A DNA stretch of 64,000 nt, from the NCBI GenBank assembly GCA_022651245.1, contig JALCQM010000003.1:1-64000 (forward strand), read 5' to 3'. Below the pieces are notes generated by a model. It saw only the letters and a list, made by a program, of their open reading frames with translations. It had not been told where the DNA came from and ran no database searches. Every line of letters begins with the position of its first letter. Position 1 is the first letter of the stretch. The DNA is from Lactobacillus sp. (GTDB lineage Bacteria; Bacillota; Bacilli; Lactobacillales; Lactobacillaceae). Positions 56,311-64,000 of this stretch are shown piece after piece. Both the position numbers and the translations under genes were made by a program.

Positions 56311-56952
56311 CTACTGATTAGACTGCGACAAGATTGCCCGTGTCAACTTCGTTAGCATATCCCGATCAGCAAACTCCTCGTTCAGCATATCAGGCAAGAT
56401 CTCATCGAGAAAATACCGTACACTCGGTCGCTTTGCATACGACATCACGACTGACAGACTTTCCGTATAGATATTGACAAAAACGCGCTCTGGATTGCCC
56501 TTTTCGATTTCGCCAAATGATTCATACAAAAGGTCGACCTTATCCGCAATACTCAATATTTGCCCTTCTAAAGTGTCATCTTTGCCTTCTCCCAGCCGAC
56601 GGCGGTAGGTTTCTTGATAGGCTTCCGGGATCTCATTTTGAATGAAGTTTTCAGTCATCGACTCTTCAACATCTGCCAACATCGTCCGTAATGCCGGGGT
56701 GGCGTACTTGACGGGTGTTTTGATATCACCAATAAACCGCTCTGTATAATCATGATTCAACGCTTTTTCGTATAGCCGTTGCCAATTAACCGTATTACCA
56801 GCGTGTTCTTCGATATCACCCAATAATTGCGCGATTTCTGCTACCTTGAAGCTGTGCGCGGCCACGCTGTGCTCAGCATACTTGAAAAAGCCGGGTGCTC
56901 GTCGCAGCGTCTCTAAGTTACTCAGTCCTTGAATGAATTGGTGCATGCCCAT
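56311..56952 (-). CDS. HD-domain hydrolase (YfbR-like 5'-nucleotidase family)
   Basis: 213 aa, a single HD domain. SVAAHSFKVAEIA gives the first metal His, NHDYTERFIGDIKTPVKY provides the His-Asp pair and the segment conserved in YfbR-type dNMP 5'-nucleotidases, and ILSIADKVD supplies the last Asp. It probably dephosphorylates deoxynucleoside monophosphates; the specificity is inferred from family resemblance. Monocistronic. Confidence 0.82.
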   Translation of the reverse strand: MGMHQFIQGLSNLETLRRAPGFFKYAEHSVAAHSFKVAEIAQLLGDIEEHAGNTVNWQRLYEKALNHDYTERFIGDIKTPVKYATPALRTMLADVEESMTENFIQNEIPEAYQETYRRRLGEGKDDTLEGQILSIADKVDLLYESFGEIEKGNPERVFVNIYTESLSVVMSYAKRPSVRYFLDEILPDMLNEEFADRDMLTKLTRAILSQSNQ

Positions 56953-57073
56953 CGCCCATACCTCCTGGTTAATTTATCCACAAAATTTGATCCATGTTAG
57001 CATGGATGTTGTCAAAAAACAAGTATCAGTATCTCTGATCGTCACTTAAATTGACTTCTAACCTGGCACAAAA

Positions 57074-57108
57074 AGAGGCCAAGCCATTCTTCGCAGGCTT
57101 AGCCTCTC
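57074..57108 (-). terminator. Terminator of pgm
   Basis: 12-bp stem with one wobble (AGAGGCCAAGCC / GGCTTAGCCTCT), then T5 on the minus strand, 100 bp after pgm. Confidence 0.85.
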
Positions 57109-57208
57109 TTTAACGACGCGATCTTAATGATGCGCCACCGCCTTGGGGCCTAACATCCTCTTACAGCGGTTGCTATCAGCTGGCATCACCATTTAGTGGT
57201 TTCTAACA

Positions 57209-58936
57209 CTATGCTTCCGTCCGAAAAGCATGCAAGGCATTTTCAAATTCGGTCAGCTTTTTATCTGCAACTTCTTTGCTGTCTCCACTCGTTCCAACGT
57301 AAAACTTGACCTTTGGCTCCGTTCCCGATGGTCGGATTGCAATCCAAGTGCCATCCGTCAGCACATACTTCAGCACATTAGAGATCGGCATTGCAGTCGG
57401 TACTTGAGTGCCATCTGCTTTAGTTACCGTTTGCGCCTGATAATCTTGGACTTCCGCGACCGACACCCCTGCAAACTCATTTGGTTGATGCTCACGGAAT
57501 TTTGCCATCAACGCTGCCATTTGCTGTGGGCCATCGACCCCTTCGAAATCAACGCCGACCGTCTTTTCAGCAAAATGTCCATAACGCGCATATAGTGCTT
57601 GAATGCCGTCCCACAAGGTCATGTTCTTCGACTTATAGTAAGCTGCAACTTCCGCCAACAGCACAGTGGACTGAATCGCATCTTTATCGCGAACAAATGG
57701 TTTGATCAAATAACCATAACTCTCTTCAAAGCCAAACAAGAATTCATGATTACCCGTTTCTTCGTACTGCTTGATCTGGTCGCCGATGAACTTGAATCCT
57801 GTTTCAACATCGATCATGGCCACACCATAATCTTTAGCAATTGCAGTGGCTAATTCGGTCGAAACGAACGACTTGACCACTGCCCCATTTGCTGGAAGCG
57901 TCCCCGCTTGCTTGCGTGCTTCTAGGATATAGTGTAACAAGAGACTGGCGATTTGATTACCAGTTAACAGTTGATAATGATCGCCCGCCCAAACCGCTGT
58001 CCCCAGACGATCCGCATCTGGATCAGTCGCAATCAATACATCCGCGTGCGATTGCTTACCTAGTGCGATTGCCATATCGAACGCCTGCGCAAACTCTGGG
58101 TTAGGAAACGGCACGGTAGCAAATTCTGGATCAGCCACCGCCTGCTTCGCCACTAATTGAAAATGTTCAAAGCCGGCGTTACGCAATACCATCTGGGCTG
58201 GAATCCGTCCTGTCCCGTGCAATGGTGTATAGATCAAAGACATATTCTTGCCCACAGTCTTGATCAAGTCCTGATCAATTGTGACCGTCGCAACTGCTTG
58301 GTAATAGGCCTCATCAACGTCTTCACCAATCAGCGTCAGCAGATCTTGGTCACGCAACTCTCGAGTTGTCAGTGTTTTGATGTGGAAAATATCTGTCACG
58401 CTGCGGACATATTCTGTGATACGGTCTGATTCTTCTGGTGGCATCTGGCCACCGTCTGGACCATAGATCTTATAACCGTTATATTGCTTCGGATTATGAC
58501 TAGCCGTAATCATGATTCCTGCGTAAGTTTCAAGGTGCCGCACCGCAAATGATAACTCCGGTGTTGGCCGCAAGGCATCAAAAACAAAACTTGGAATCGC
58601 ATGGGCACCCAGTACCGCAGCAGCCTCATGTGCGAATTCCTGACTCATGTAGCGAGAATCATATGAAATCGCAACACCAGCACGCTTTTGCGTTTCTGGT
58701 AAGGTATCCATAAAGCGCGCCAAACCCTCCGTCGCTTGCCGAACGGTATAAATGTTCATGCGATTGATCCCGGCGCCAATAACGCCCCGCATCCCCGCAG
58801 TACCAAAAGCCATCGGTGCTGCAAAAGCTTCTTCTTGCTCAGTGGCCGAGTTAGCCATAGCACGGAGTTCCGCCTTAAGAGCAGGCGTCAGGCTCGGTTC
58901 ATCCACCCATTGTTGGTAATTTTGTTGATAACCCAT
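57209..58936 (-). CDS. pgm: Phosphoglucomutase (alpha-D-phosphohexomutase family)
   Basis: 575 aa from ATG 58936 (GGAG 9 bases upstream; the ATG at 58951 has none). TASHNPKQYNGYK holds the phospho-Ser loop, DPDADRLG the metal site, GFEESYGYL the sugar-binding loop, and RPSGTEPKVKFY the phosphate-binding end. It interconverts glucose 1- and 6-phosphate, feeding UDP-glucose and envelope glycans. Length fits the long PgcA/YhxB form of Gram-positives. Confidence 0.93.
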   Translation of the reverse strand: MGYQQNYQQWVDEPSLTPALKAELRAMANSATEQEEAFAAPMAFGTAGMRGVIGAGINRMNIYTVRQATEGLARFMDTLPETQKRAGVAISYDSRYMSQEFAHEAAAVLGAHAIPSFVFDALRPTPELSFAVRHLETYAGIMITASHNPKQYNGYKIYGPDGGQMPPEESDRITEYVRSVTDIFHIKTLTTRELRDQDLLTLIGEDVDEAYYQAVATVTIDQDLIKTVGKNMSLIYTPLHGTGRIPAQMVLRNAGFEHFQLVAKQAVADPEFATVPFPNPEFAQAFDMAIALGKQSHADVLIATDPDADRLGTAVWAGDHYQLLTGNQIASLLLHYILEARKQAGTLPANGAVVKSFVSTELATAIAKDYGVAMIDVETGFKFIGDQIKQYEETGNHEFLFGFEESYGYLIKPFVRDKDAIQSTVLLAEVAAYYKSKNMTLWDGIQALYARYGHFAEKTVGVDFEGVDGPQQMAALMAKFREHQPNEFAGVSVAEVQDYQAQTVTKADGTQVPTAMPISNVLKYVLTDGTWIAIRPSGTEPKVKFYVGTSGDSKEVADKKLTEFENALHAFRTEA

Positions 58937-59009
58937 TACACTCAGCTCCATTCGTATTTGTCAGGTTCTAGTCGTTCTAATTGTACTATATCCCTCGGCT
59001 AAATACGCT

Positions 59010-59023
59010 CGAAAACGCTTAAA
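59010..59023. promoter_or_regulatory. Possible CcpA (cre) site upstream of pgm
   Basis: CGAAAACGCTTAAA differs from the cre consensus TGWNANCGNTNWCA at two positions (first and thirteenth). It lies about 75-90 bp before the pgm start, upstream of a TACAAT -10-like box. Weak evidence. Confidence 0.3.
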
Positions 59024-59039
59024 CATCCGTAAAAAAATA

Positions 59040-59068
59040 GGCGCTTACCGAATTACTCGGAAAGCACC
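59040..59068 (-). terminator. Terminator of the hprK-lgt-gpsA-trxB operon
   Basis: 12-bp imperfect stem (GGCGCTTACCGA / TCGGAAAGCACC), 5-nt loop, then TATTTTTTT on the minus strand. Confidence 0.85.
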
Positions 59069-59077
59069 CATTTTCAC

Positions 59078-60025
59078 CTAAGCATTGACGGTTAAGTCAG
59101 CATCCTGCAGCGATTGGATATAGTCGAACACGCTTTGACCAGCTTGACCACCATCTCCAACAGCTGTGGTGATCTGCCGTAATGTTTTAGCTCGCACATC
59201 ACCGATTGCAAAAATACCTGGGACCTTAGTCGCCATTGTCTCGTCAGTTGGAATCCAACCATTCTCGTCTAAGATTCCGACTTCCTTGAAAGAATCGGTT
59301 AACGGCATAATACCCACGTAAATGAAGACGCCACTCGCAGGTAAGACATGCGTTTCACCGCTGACCTTGTCCGTATACTGCACACCCGTTACCTTATTGT
59401 CATCGCCTAAAATTGCTTCTGTATTGGCATTCCAAACAAAGTTGATCTTAGCGTTTGCGAAAGCACGCTTCTGCAAGATCTGCTGAGCACGCAAACTGTC
59501 ACGACGATGGACAATCGTCACTTTGCTTGCCAACTGGGCTAAATAAGTGCCTTCTTCAATCGCGGAATCACCACCACCAACGACAACCACTTCGCGGTTC
59601 TTAAAGAAAGCCCCGTCGCAAACGGCACAGTATGAAACGCCACGCCCCCCATAGTCTTCTTCTCCAGGGATCCCTAACTTACGGTGTTCGGCCCCAGTGG
59701 CGATGACAACAGCTTTAGCCAAGTAGGTATCCTCATCTGTTTCAACTTCGCGCAAATTACCTTTGATGCGGATTGCCGTAACATTCCCATACGCATATTC
59801 CGCACCAAATTGAGTGGCACCATCATACATTTTCTGCCCAAGGTCAGGCCCAAGAACTGAGTTGAATCCGGGATAATTCTCGATTTCGGCCGTATTGTTC
59901 ATTTGACCACCATAAATCCCGCGATCCAGCATCAAAACACTAAGATTCGACCGTGACGCATACAGCGCCGCCGTCATCCCACCGGGACCTGCACCAATCA
60001 CGATAACATCATAAGACTTTGGCAT
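59078..60025 (-). CDS. trxB: Thioredoxin reductase
   Basis: 315 aa starting MPKSYDVIVIGAGPGG at 60025, where AAAGGAG precedes the ATG. FAD-binding GAGPGG, redox pair Cys133-Ala-Val-Cys136, NADPH-binding GGGDSA, and C-terminal IFAIGDVRAKTLRQI. It keeps thioredoxin reduced. Last gene of the operon starting at hprK, 49 bp after gpsA. Confidence 0.96.
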   Translation of the reverse strand: MPKSYDVIVIGAGPGGMTAALYASRSNLSVLMLDRGIYGGQMNNTAEIENYPGFNSVLGPDLGQKMYDGATQFGAEYAYGNVTAIRIKGNLREVETDEDTYLAKAVVIATGAEHRKLGIPGEEDYGGRGVSYCAVCDGAFFKNREVVVVGGGDSAIEEGTYLAQLASKVTIVHRRDSLRAQQILQKRAFANAKINFVWNANTEAILGDDNKVTGVQYTDKVSGETHVLPASGVFIYVGIMPLTDSFKEVGILDENGWIPTDETMATKVPGIFAIGDVRAKTLRQITTAVGDGGQAGQSVFDYIQSLQDADLTVNA

Positions 60026-60074
60026 GTATAGTTCTCCTTTGCTTACCATTTGTAAGCTATCATAACCGATGATC

Positions 60075-61115
60075 TCAACTTTGTAAACCAGAGACTTGAA
60101 AATCGAATTCAGGTTTTCCTGCTCGCTGCATCAAATTAGTGATGACTTCGCGAATCGGTGCCCCTTGATACAAGACCTGATAAATTGCCTCTGAGATCGG
60201 CATTTCAACACCTAACTCTGCCGCCAATTCGTGCACAACCTTCGCTGTTGAATAGCCTTCAACCACCATGCCCATATTATCTAAAACAGCTTGGACACTC
60301 TTTCCTTGTCCTAAACCATTCCCCGCACGCCAATTGCGACTATGGACACTCGTACAAGTGACAATTAGATCACCAACCCCCGACAAACCGATGAATGTCA
60401 TCGGATCAGCTCCTAGGCGAACACCTAAACGGGTCATCTCAGCTAGGCCACGCGTCATCAAAGCCGCCTTAGTATTGTCACCGTAGCCTAATCCGTGCAA
60501 AGCACCGGCACCGATCGCAATCACATTTTTCAATGCGGCTCCTAATTCAACCCCGATGACATCACTGTTAGTGTACAATCGAAAATACGAATTCATAAAT
60601 AGTTTCTGGATTGCCGTTGCTGCAGCTAATGATTGTGACGCCGCCGCTAACGTCGTGATATCTCTCGTCGCGACGTCCTCTGCATGACTGGGACCTGAGA
60701 TGACGACAATGCCACTGTGAAGCGAACTCGGCAAGACCTCGTCCAAGACCTGAGAAACCCGCGCTTTACTTCCCCGTTCAAGCCCTTTCGCTGCGTGTGC
60801 GATAATCGGTCGGCGACTCTCAACCGCTAACAATGGCCGTACTTGTTCAGCAACACTCCGAATCGCGTTTGTCGGTACCACGAACAAAATCACGTCCGCA
60901 TCTGTAACTGCTTCGGTCAAATCAGCTGTCGCGTGTAAGTCAGAATGAAAAGTAAAATTCGGTAAATAGTGCTGATTCGTGTGCTGTCCGTTGATCTCAG
61001 GAACCTGCTGCGGATTATGGGTCCACAACGAAACCCGTTGACCATTTTCGACCAATAAATTAGCCAAGACAGACCCCCAAGACCCAGCGCCTAAAACTGC
61101 TATCTTCTCTACCAA
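60075..61115 (-). CDS. gpsA: Glycerol-3-phosphate dehydrogenase [NAD(P)+]
   Basis: 346 aa with a TTG start (GGAGGAG upstream). NAD(P) fold LGAGSWGSVLANLL, VIAIGAGALHGLGYGDNTKAALMTRGLAEM (in parts) holds the catalytic Lys, and GLSGVGDLIVTCTS. It makes sn-glycerol 3-phosphate for phospholipid synthesis. Between lgt and trxB on one strand. Confidence 0.96.
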   Translation of the reverse strand: MVEKIAVLGAGSWGSVLANLLVENGQRVSLWTHNPQQVPEINGQHTNQHYLPNFTFHSDLHATADLTEAVTDADVILFVVPTNAIRSVAEQVRPLLAVESRRPIIAHAAKGLERGSKARVSQVLDEVLPSSLHSGIVVISGPSHAEDVATRDITTLAAASQSLAAATAIQKLFMNSYFRLYTNSDVIGVELGAALKNVIAIGAGALHGLGYGDNTKAALMTRGLAEMTRLGVRLGADPMTFIGLSGVGDLIVTCTSVHSRNWRAGNGLGQGKSVQAVLDNMGMVVEGYSTAKVVHELAAELGVEMPISEAIYQVLYQGAPIREVITNLMQRAGKPEFDFQVSGLQS

Positions 61116-61135
61116 GCTCTCTCCTCCTTCAACTT

Positions 61136-61963
61136 TCAGGCATTAACTCGTGCCAGCGGATCACCGTCAAGATACCAAGCGACATCTTGACGCCGCCGAT
61201 AAAGTACCAATCCCAAGGCAACGATGAACAAGACAATTGATAACGCCTGTGAAACTCTAAGTCCAGGCATTAGATACAAACTATCTGTACGCATGCCTTC
61301 AACAAAGAAGCGCCCGAATGCATACCACATGACATAGCTTAAAAACACTTCACCTTGTTTAAACCACTCACGATGATGCCGAATGCTCATAAGAAGAACA
61401 AACCCTGTTAGATTCCACAATGATTCATACAAGAACGTTGGCTGCCGGTAAGCTCCCCCAATGTTCATCTGCTGAACAATGAATTCTGGCAAATGCAGTC
61501 CACGCAAGTACGTCAGCGTCGTTTTAGCTCCAAATGCCTCCTGATTCATAAAGTTGCCCCAGCGCCCAATGCTCTGAGCAATCATCACAGTTGGTGCCGC
61601 GATATCTAACACCAACCATGCTGGCAACCATTTGATCCGACAATAAATCAAAAATACGATCACACTGGCAATCAGTGCCCCATATATTGCAATCCCACCA
61701 TGCCAAATCGCAATGATCTCGCTAGGATGAGCAGCATAATATGGCCACTCAAATACGACGTAATAAGCGCGGGCGCCAATCAAAGCAAACGGTAGTGCCC
61801 ACAAGACAAGATTCATGATGTGGTCATCATTAATTCCGCGACGAACCGCCTCTCGCATCGCTAACCATACTGCTAATAAAACGCCGCACGCAATAATGAC
61901 ACCGTACCAATGGATCTCCAATCCCCCGATCGATAGCGCAATCGGATTTAAAGCTCCTAACAT
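61136..61963 (-). CDS. lgt: Prolipoprotein diacylglyceryl transferase
   Basis: About 275 aa from ATG 61963 (AAGGAG 7 bases upstream; the frame's ATG at 61987 lacks one). Seven membrane helices. [13 protein letters not shown] is the Lgt signature and [11 protein letters not shown] contains the essential His. It attaches diacylglycerol to the lipobox Cys of prelipoproteins. 20 bp before gpsA, which uses glycerol phosphate metabolism for the same lipids. Confidence 0.95.
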   Translation of the reverse strand: MLGALNPIALSIGGLEIHWYGVIIACGVLLAVWLAMREAVRRGINDDHIMNLVLWALPFALIGARAYYVVFEWPYYAAHPSEIIAIWHGGIAIYGALIASVIVFLIYCRIKWLPAWLVLDIAAPTVMIAQSIGRWGNFMNQEAFGAKTTLTYLRGLHLPEFIVQQMNIGGAYRQPTFLYESLWNLTGFVLLMSIRHHREWFKQGEVFLSYVMWYAFGRFFVEGMRTDSLYLMPGLRVSQALSIVLFIVALGLVLYRRRQDVAWYLDGDPLARVNA

Positions 61964-62038
61964 TTCACGACTCCTTAACGCACACATGGGTGCAAAAATC
62001 GCCGGCTAGCGCCTGCGCTTCACACCCACGCACACAAC

Positions 62039-62974
62039 TCATTCTTCTGCATTTGATTGTATCAAACTATTCAAGTTTTGCTCAAACGTCTTGGTGGCGT
62101 CATAGCCCATCGATTTGGCCCGGAAATTCATGGCTGCAACCTCAATGATCGATGCCAGGTTGCGACCAACCTTAACAGGGATCGAGATTTTTGGGACCGC
62201 CACGTCAAAGATCTGCTGACTTTGCTCCCCCGATCCGAGCCGATCGAACTGCTTGTCCGGAGTCCAAGCTTCTAAGTGGACGATTAGATCGATCGAGGTC
62301 TTTTCACGGACAGCACCAACCCCAAACAAGTTCATCACGTCCACAATTCCTAACCCGCGGATTTCTAGCAAATGCGATAAAATCTGAGGTGCTTCGCCAA
62401 TGACAGTTTGTTCATCCTGTTGATAAACATCCACCCGGTCATCCGCAATCAGACGGTGACCACGCTGAATCAGCTCCAAAGCAGTTTCAGACTTACCGAC
62501 ACCTGAGTCCCCAGTAATCAACACGCCTAAACCGTAAATGTCTGTCAAAACGCCATGCATGCTCCGTCGTTCGGCCAGCCGGCCATCCAAGTAGTCAGTG
62601 ATTAAGCTTGAAAGACGCGTGGTTGGTAACTTCGATCCTAATACCGGAATATGGGCAGCAACGGCAGCCGTTATCATCTCTGGCAGCGGCGCCATTCCGC
62701 GTGACACGACAAATGCCGGCGTATCTTCCGCACACATCCGCTTTAGGATAGTCAACCGCTCCTCCGACGTCATATTCCCGGCGAACGCATTCTCCGTACG
62801 GCCAAAAAGCTGGATTCGTTCATGCGGGTAGTAGTTAAAATAGCCCGTCAACTCTAATCCCGGCCGAGAGATATCGCTCACAACGATTCGCCGTTCTTCA
62901 AGATAATCGTCACCACTTAACACGTTGAGGTGCGCGTCGGTCACTAACTGCGCGACCGTTACACTATCTGCCAT
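62039..62974 (-). CDS. hprK: HPr kinase/phosphorylase
   Basis: About 311 aa from ATG 62974 (AGGTGG 5 bases upstream; a GTG three codons earlier overlaps it). Walker A GDSGVGKS near residues 155-162 and the HprK signature RGLGIVDVMNLFG. It phosphorylates Ser46 of HPr, and HPr-Ser-P is the CcpA corepressor for carbon catabolite control. First gene of hprK-lgt-gpsA-trxB. Confidence 0.97.
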   Translation of the reverse strand: MADSVTVAQLVTDAHLNVLSGDDYLEERRIVVSDISRPGLELTGYFNYYPHERIQLFGRTENAFAGNMTSEERLTILKRMCAEDTPAFVVSRGMAPLPEMITAAVAAHIPVLGSKLPTTRLSSLITDYLDGRLAERRSMHGVLTDIYGLGVLITGDSGVGKSETALELIQRGHRLIADDRVDVYQQDEQTVIGEAPQILSHLLEIRGLGIVDVMNLFGVGAVREKTSIDLIVHLEAWTPDKQFDRLGSGEQSQQIFDVAVPKISIPVKVGRNLASIIEVAAMNFRAKSMGYDATKTFEQNLNSLIQSNAEE

Positions 62975-63127
62975 CGTCTCCACCTGTCCTTCCCATAGTT
63001 AAGTTAATTTTACCATCACCGGCTGTCACTTAACAGGGGCAACCGGTTCCACATTATCCCACTACAGTCACTGACAAAGATTCCAATCCGTTGACTAGCC
63101 ACACACCGTCATGCACGCTACAAAATA

Positions 63128-63170
63128 AATACCTCCACATCATTTTTTGAACTCGTGATGTGGAGGTATT
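63128..63170 (-). terminator. Terminator of the YvlD-like operon
   Basis: 15-bp perfect arms (63128-63142 / 63156-63170) between hprK and the upstream operon. The minus-strand tail is T-rich (TATTTTG). Confidence 0.85.
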
Positions 63171-63213
63171 GTTTTATCGCCTAAATCTGTGTGTGCCTCA
63201 GCCTAATCTGACA

Positions 63214-63552
63214 TTAATCTCTCGATTCACCAAACATCAAATTGACCAAACTGACAACCAGTGCTAACAGCATCATGCTACCAAATCCTGAAAAAGCAAT
63301 TCCTGTAACAAACCACGTCATCATTTCGAGCATAAACCCGTTAATCACAAACAGGAACAGCCCAAACGTTAAAATCGTTAACGGTAAAGACAGTAGCTTG
63401 ATGACCGGCCGAATCAGGCCGTTCAAAACGCCAAGAACAAGTGCGCCGACTAAAGCGGTCGCCCAACCCGCAACATAAAGTTGGCTTGGGAAGAATTGGG
63501 CGTACAGCACAAATACCACAGTCGTTAGTAAAACTTTACGAATGAACGTCAC
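63214..63552 (-). CDS. YvlD-like (phage holin family 4) membrane protein
   Basis: About 112 aa from GTG 63552, which shares a base with the upstream TAG (TAGTG) and has GGAG 9 bases before it. Four hydrophobic helices. ATALVGALVLGVLNGLIRPVIKLLSLPLTILTFGLFLFVINGFMLEMMTWFV (in parts) is the signature of the YvlD/holin-4 superfamily, which is induced by envelope stress in Bacillus. Coupled to the small membrane protein upstream. Confidence 0.88.
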   Translation of the reverse strand: MTFIRKVLLTTVVFVLYAQFFPSQLYVAGWATALVGALVLGVLNGLIRPVIKLLSLPLTILTFGLFLFVINGFMLEMMTWFVTGIAFSGFGSMMLLALVVSLVNLMFGESRD

Positions 63553-63836
63553 TAGAAATCGCTCCAATCATCGTGGTGTGACCGCTGTGTTTCTTCATGG
63601 ACGTTATGCGCTTCTTTACGCTGATGTAATCCTGTTTGCCAGTCAGAATGCTCTCTGCCGTGATGCCGGCGCTGCGCTGGCTTTGCATGACCGGAGCGGC
63701 GGACTACCCACCAAACCAATAGGCCAATGACTGCCGGCCAAAAAAGGACCTGAATCAAGCCAAAGACCAACGCAATGATCATCAATATCACGAGACCAAT
63801 AACGATCAAAAAGATCGGGATCAATAAAAACGGCAT
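63552..63836 (-). CDS. Small membrane protein with a charged, His-rich tail
   Basis: 94 aa. Two hydrophobic helices at about residues 3-25 and 28-45, then a polar tail (RRSGHAKPAQRR, HHGREHSDW, HEETQRSHHDDWSDF) rich in His, Arg and acidic residues. GGAG is upstream of ATG 63836. Position between a DUF4097/LiaX-like gene and a YvlD-like gene recurs in lactobacilli, but I do not recognise a named family. It resembles small envelope-stress membrane proteins. Confidence 0.75.
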   Translation of the reverse strand: MPFLLIPIFLIVIGLVILMIIALVFGLIQVLFWPAVIGLLVWWVVRRSGHAKPAQRRHHGREHSDWQTGLHQRKEAHNVHEETQRSHHDDWSDF

Positions 63837-63859
63837 AGTCTCTCTCCTTCTCTTAAAAA

Positions 63860-64000
63860 TCAGTCATCTGCATCCTTGAGTTGGACGTTGCCGCTAGTCG
63901 TTGCAATGGCAACGATGCCATCGCCAGTCCCCGGCCGATCAAGCGTCACATGTTTACCTCTTACCGGCTCATCTAAACCGCTCATCCGGCTCTTGATACC
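63860..64000 (-). CDS. DUF4097/LiaX-YvlB-like protein, C-terminal part only
   Basis: 47 codons to the TGA at 63862-63860; the start is outside the window. The visible part shows GTGDGIVAIATTSGNVQL, the beta-helical repeat style of DUF4097 proteins such as YvlB and the C-terminal domain of LiaX. In enterococci LiaX senses antimicrobial peptides. Same strand and 23 bp before the next gene, so probably one operon with the YvlD-like gene. Confidence 0.65.
   Translation of the reverse strand, partial: GIKSRMSGLDEPVRGKHVTLDRPGTGDGIVAIATTSGNVQLKDADD

Overview
The window reads as chromosomal core sequence of a low-to-mid-GC Firmicute, most likely a member of the Lactobacillaceae. The support is gene order: cggR-gap-pgk-tpiA-eno, secG-est-rnr-smpB, rapZ-yvcK-whiA, uvrB-uvrA and hprK-lgt-gpsA-trxB are all present and arranged as in lactobacilli. 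Further support is AGGAGG-type ribosome binding sites with frequent GTG/TTG starts, a CIRCE/CtsR-controlled clpP, a proline iminopeptidase, a Mga-type regulator, and PotABCD preceded by an XRE-cupin regulator. The species cannot be fixed from the sequence alone. I see no rRNA, CRISPR, IS element or prophage.

Left part (1-15,700): accessory and envelope genes. A T-box leader runs off the left edge. It is followed (minus strand) by a DUF421/DUF3290 membrane pair, a sortase-like gene broken by an in-frame amber codon, an unrecognised membrane protein, a membrane-anchored alpha/beta hydrolase, a HAD phosphatase with a CPA2 antiporter, a GNAT, a membrane protein with a very His-rich tail, and a proline iminopeptidase. 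Then come a CtpE-like P-type ATPase (+) overlapping tail-to-tail with a Usp gene, a YeiH exporter divergent from a LysR regulator across a cluster of TTGAT/ATCAA boxes, and a Mga-like regulator.

Middle (15,900-39,400): potABCD with its XRE-cupin regulator, a CPA1 Na+/H+ antiporter, murB, two exonucleases (exoA and a DEDDh enzyme), an MFS carrier, a membrane-anchored matrixin metalloprotease, tsaE, pta, ung, a Cof-type HAD phosphatase, a LURP-one-like protein, a GNAT, cfa, then smpB-rnr-est-secG and a ClC channel.

Right part (39,400-64,000): almost entirely housekeeping on the minus strand. Lower glycolysis (eno, tpiA, pgk, gap) is headed by its repressor gene cggR. Next are clpP, one tRNA-Arg(CCG), an OhrR-like MarR regulator, whiA-yvcK-rapZ, a DUF308 protein, uvrA-uvrB, a YfbR-like HD hydrolase, pgm, and trxB-gpsA-lgt-hprK. 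The last is an envelope-stress-like cluster (YvlD-like, a small membrane protein and the C-terminus of a DUF4097/LiaX-like protein) cut by the window edge. HprK, CggR and the glycolytic genes together form the core of sugar-flux control.

Units are separated by long, near-perfect inverted repeats acting as intrinsic terminators, several with arms of 15-22 bp. No clearly novel multi-gene system is present. The best leads are the amber-interrupted sortase-like gene, the His-rich membrane protein, the LysR operator cluster, the stacked CIRCE/CtsR control of clpP, and the terminator-hairpin family.
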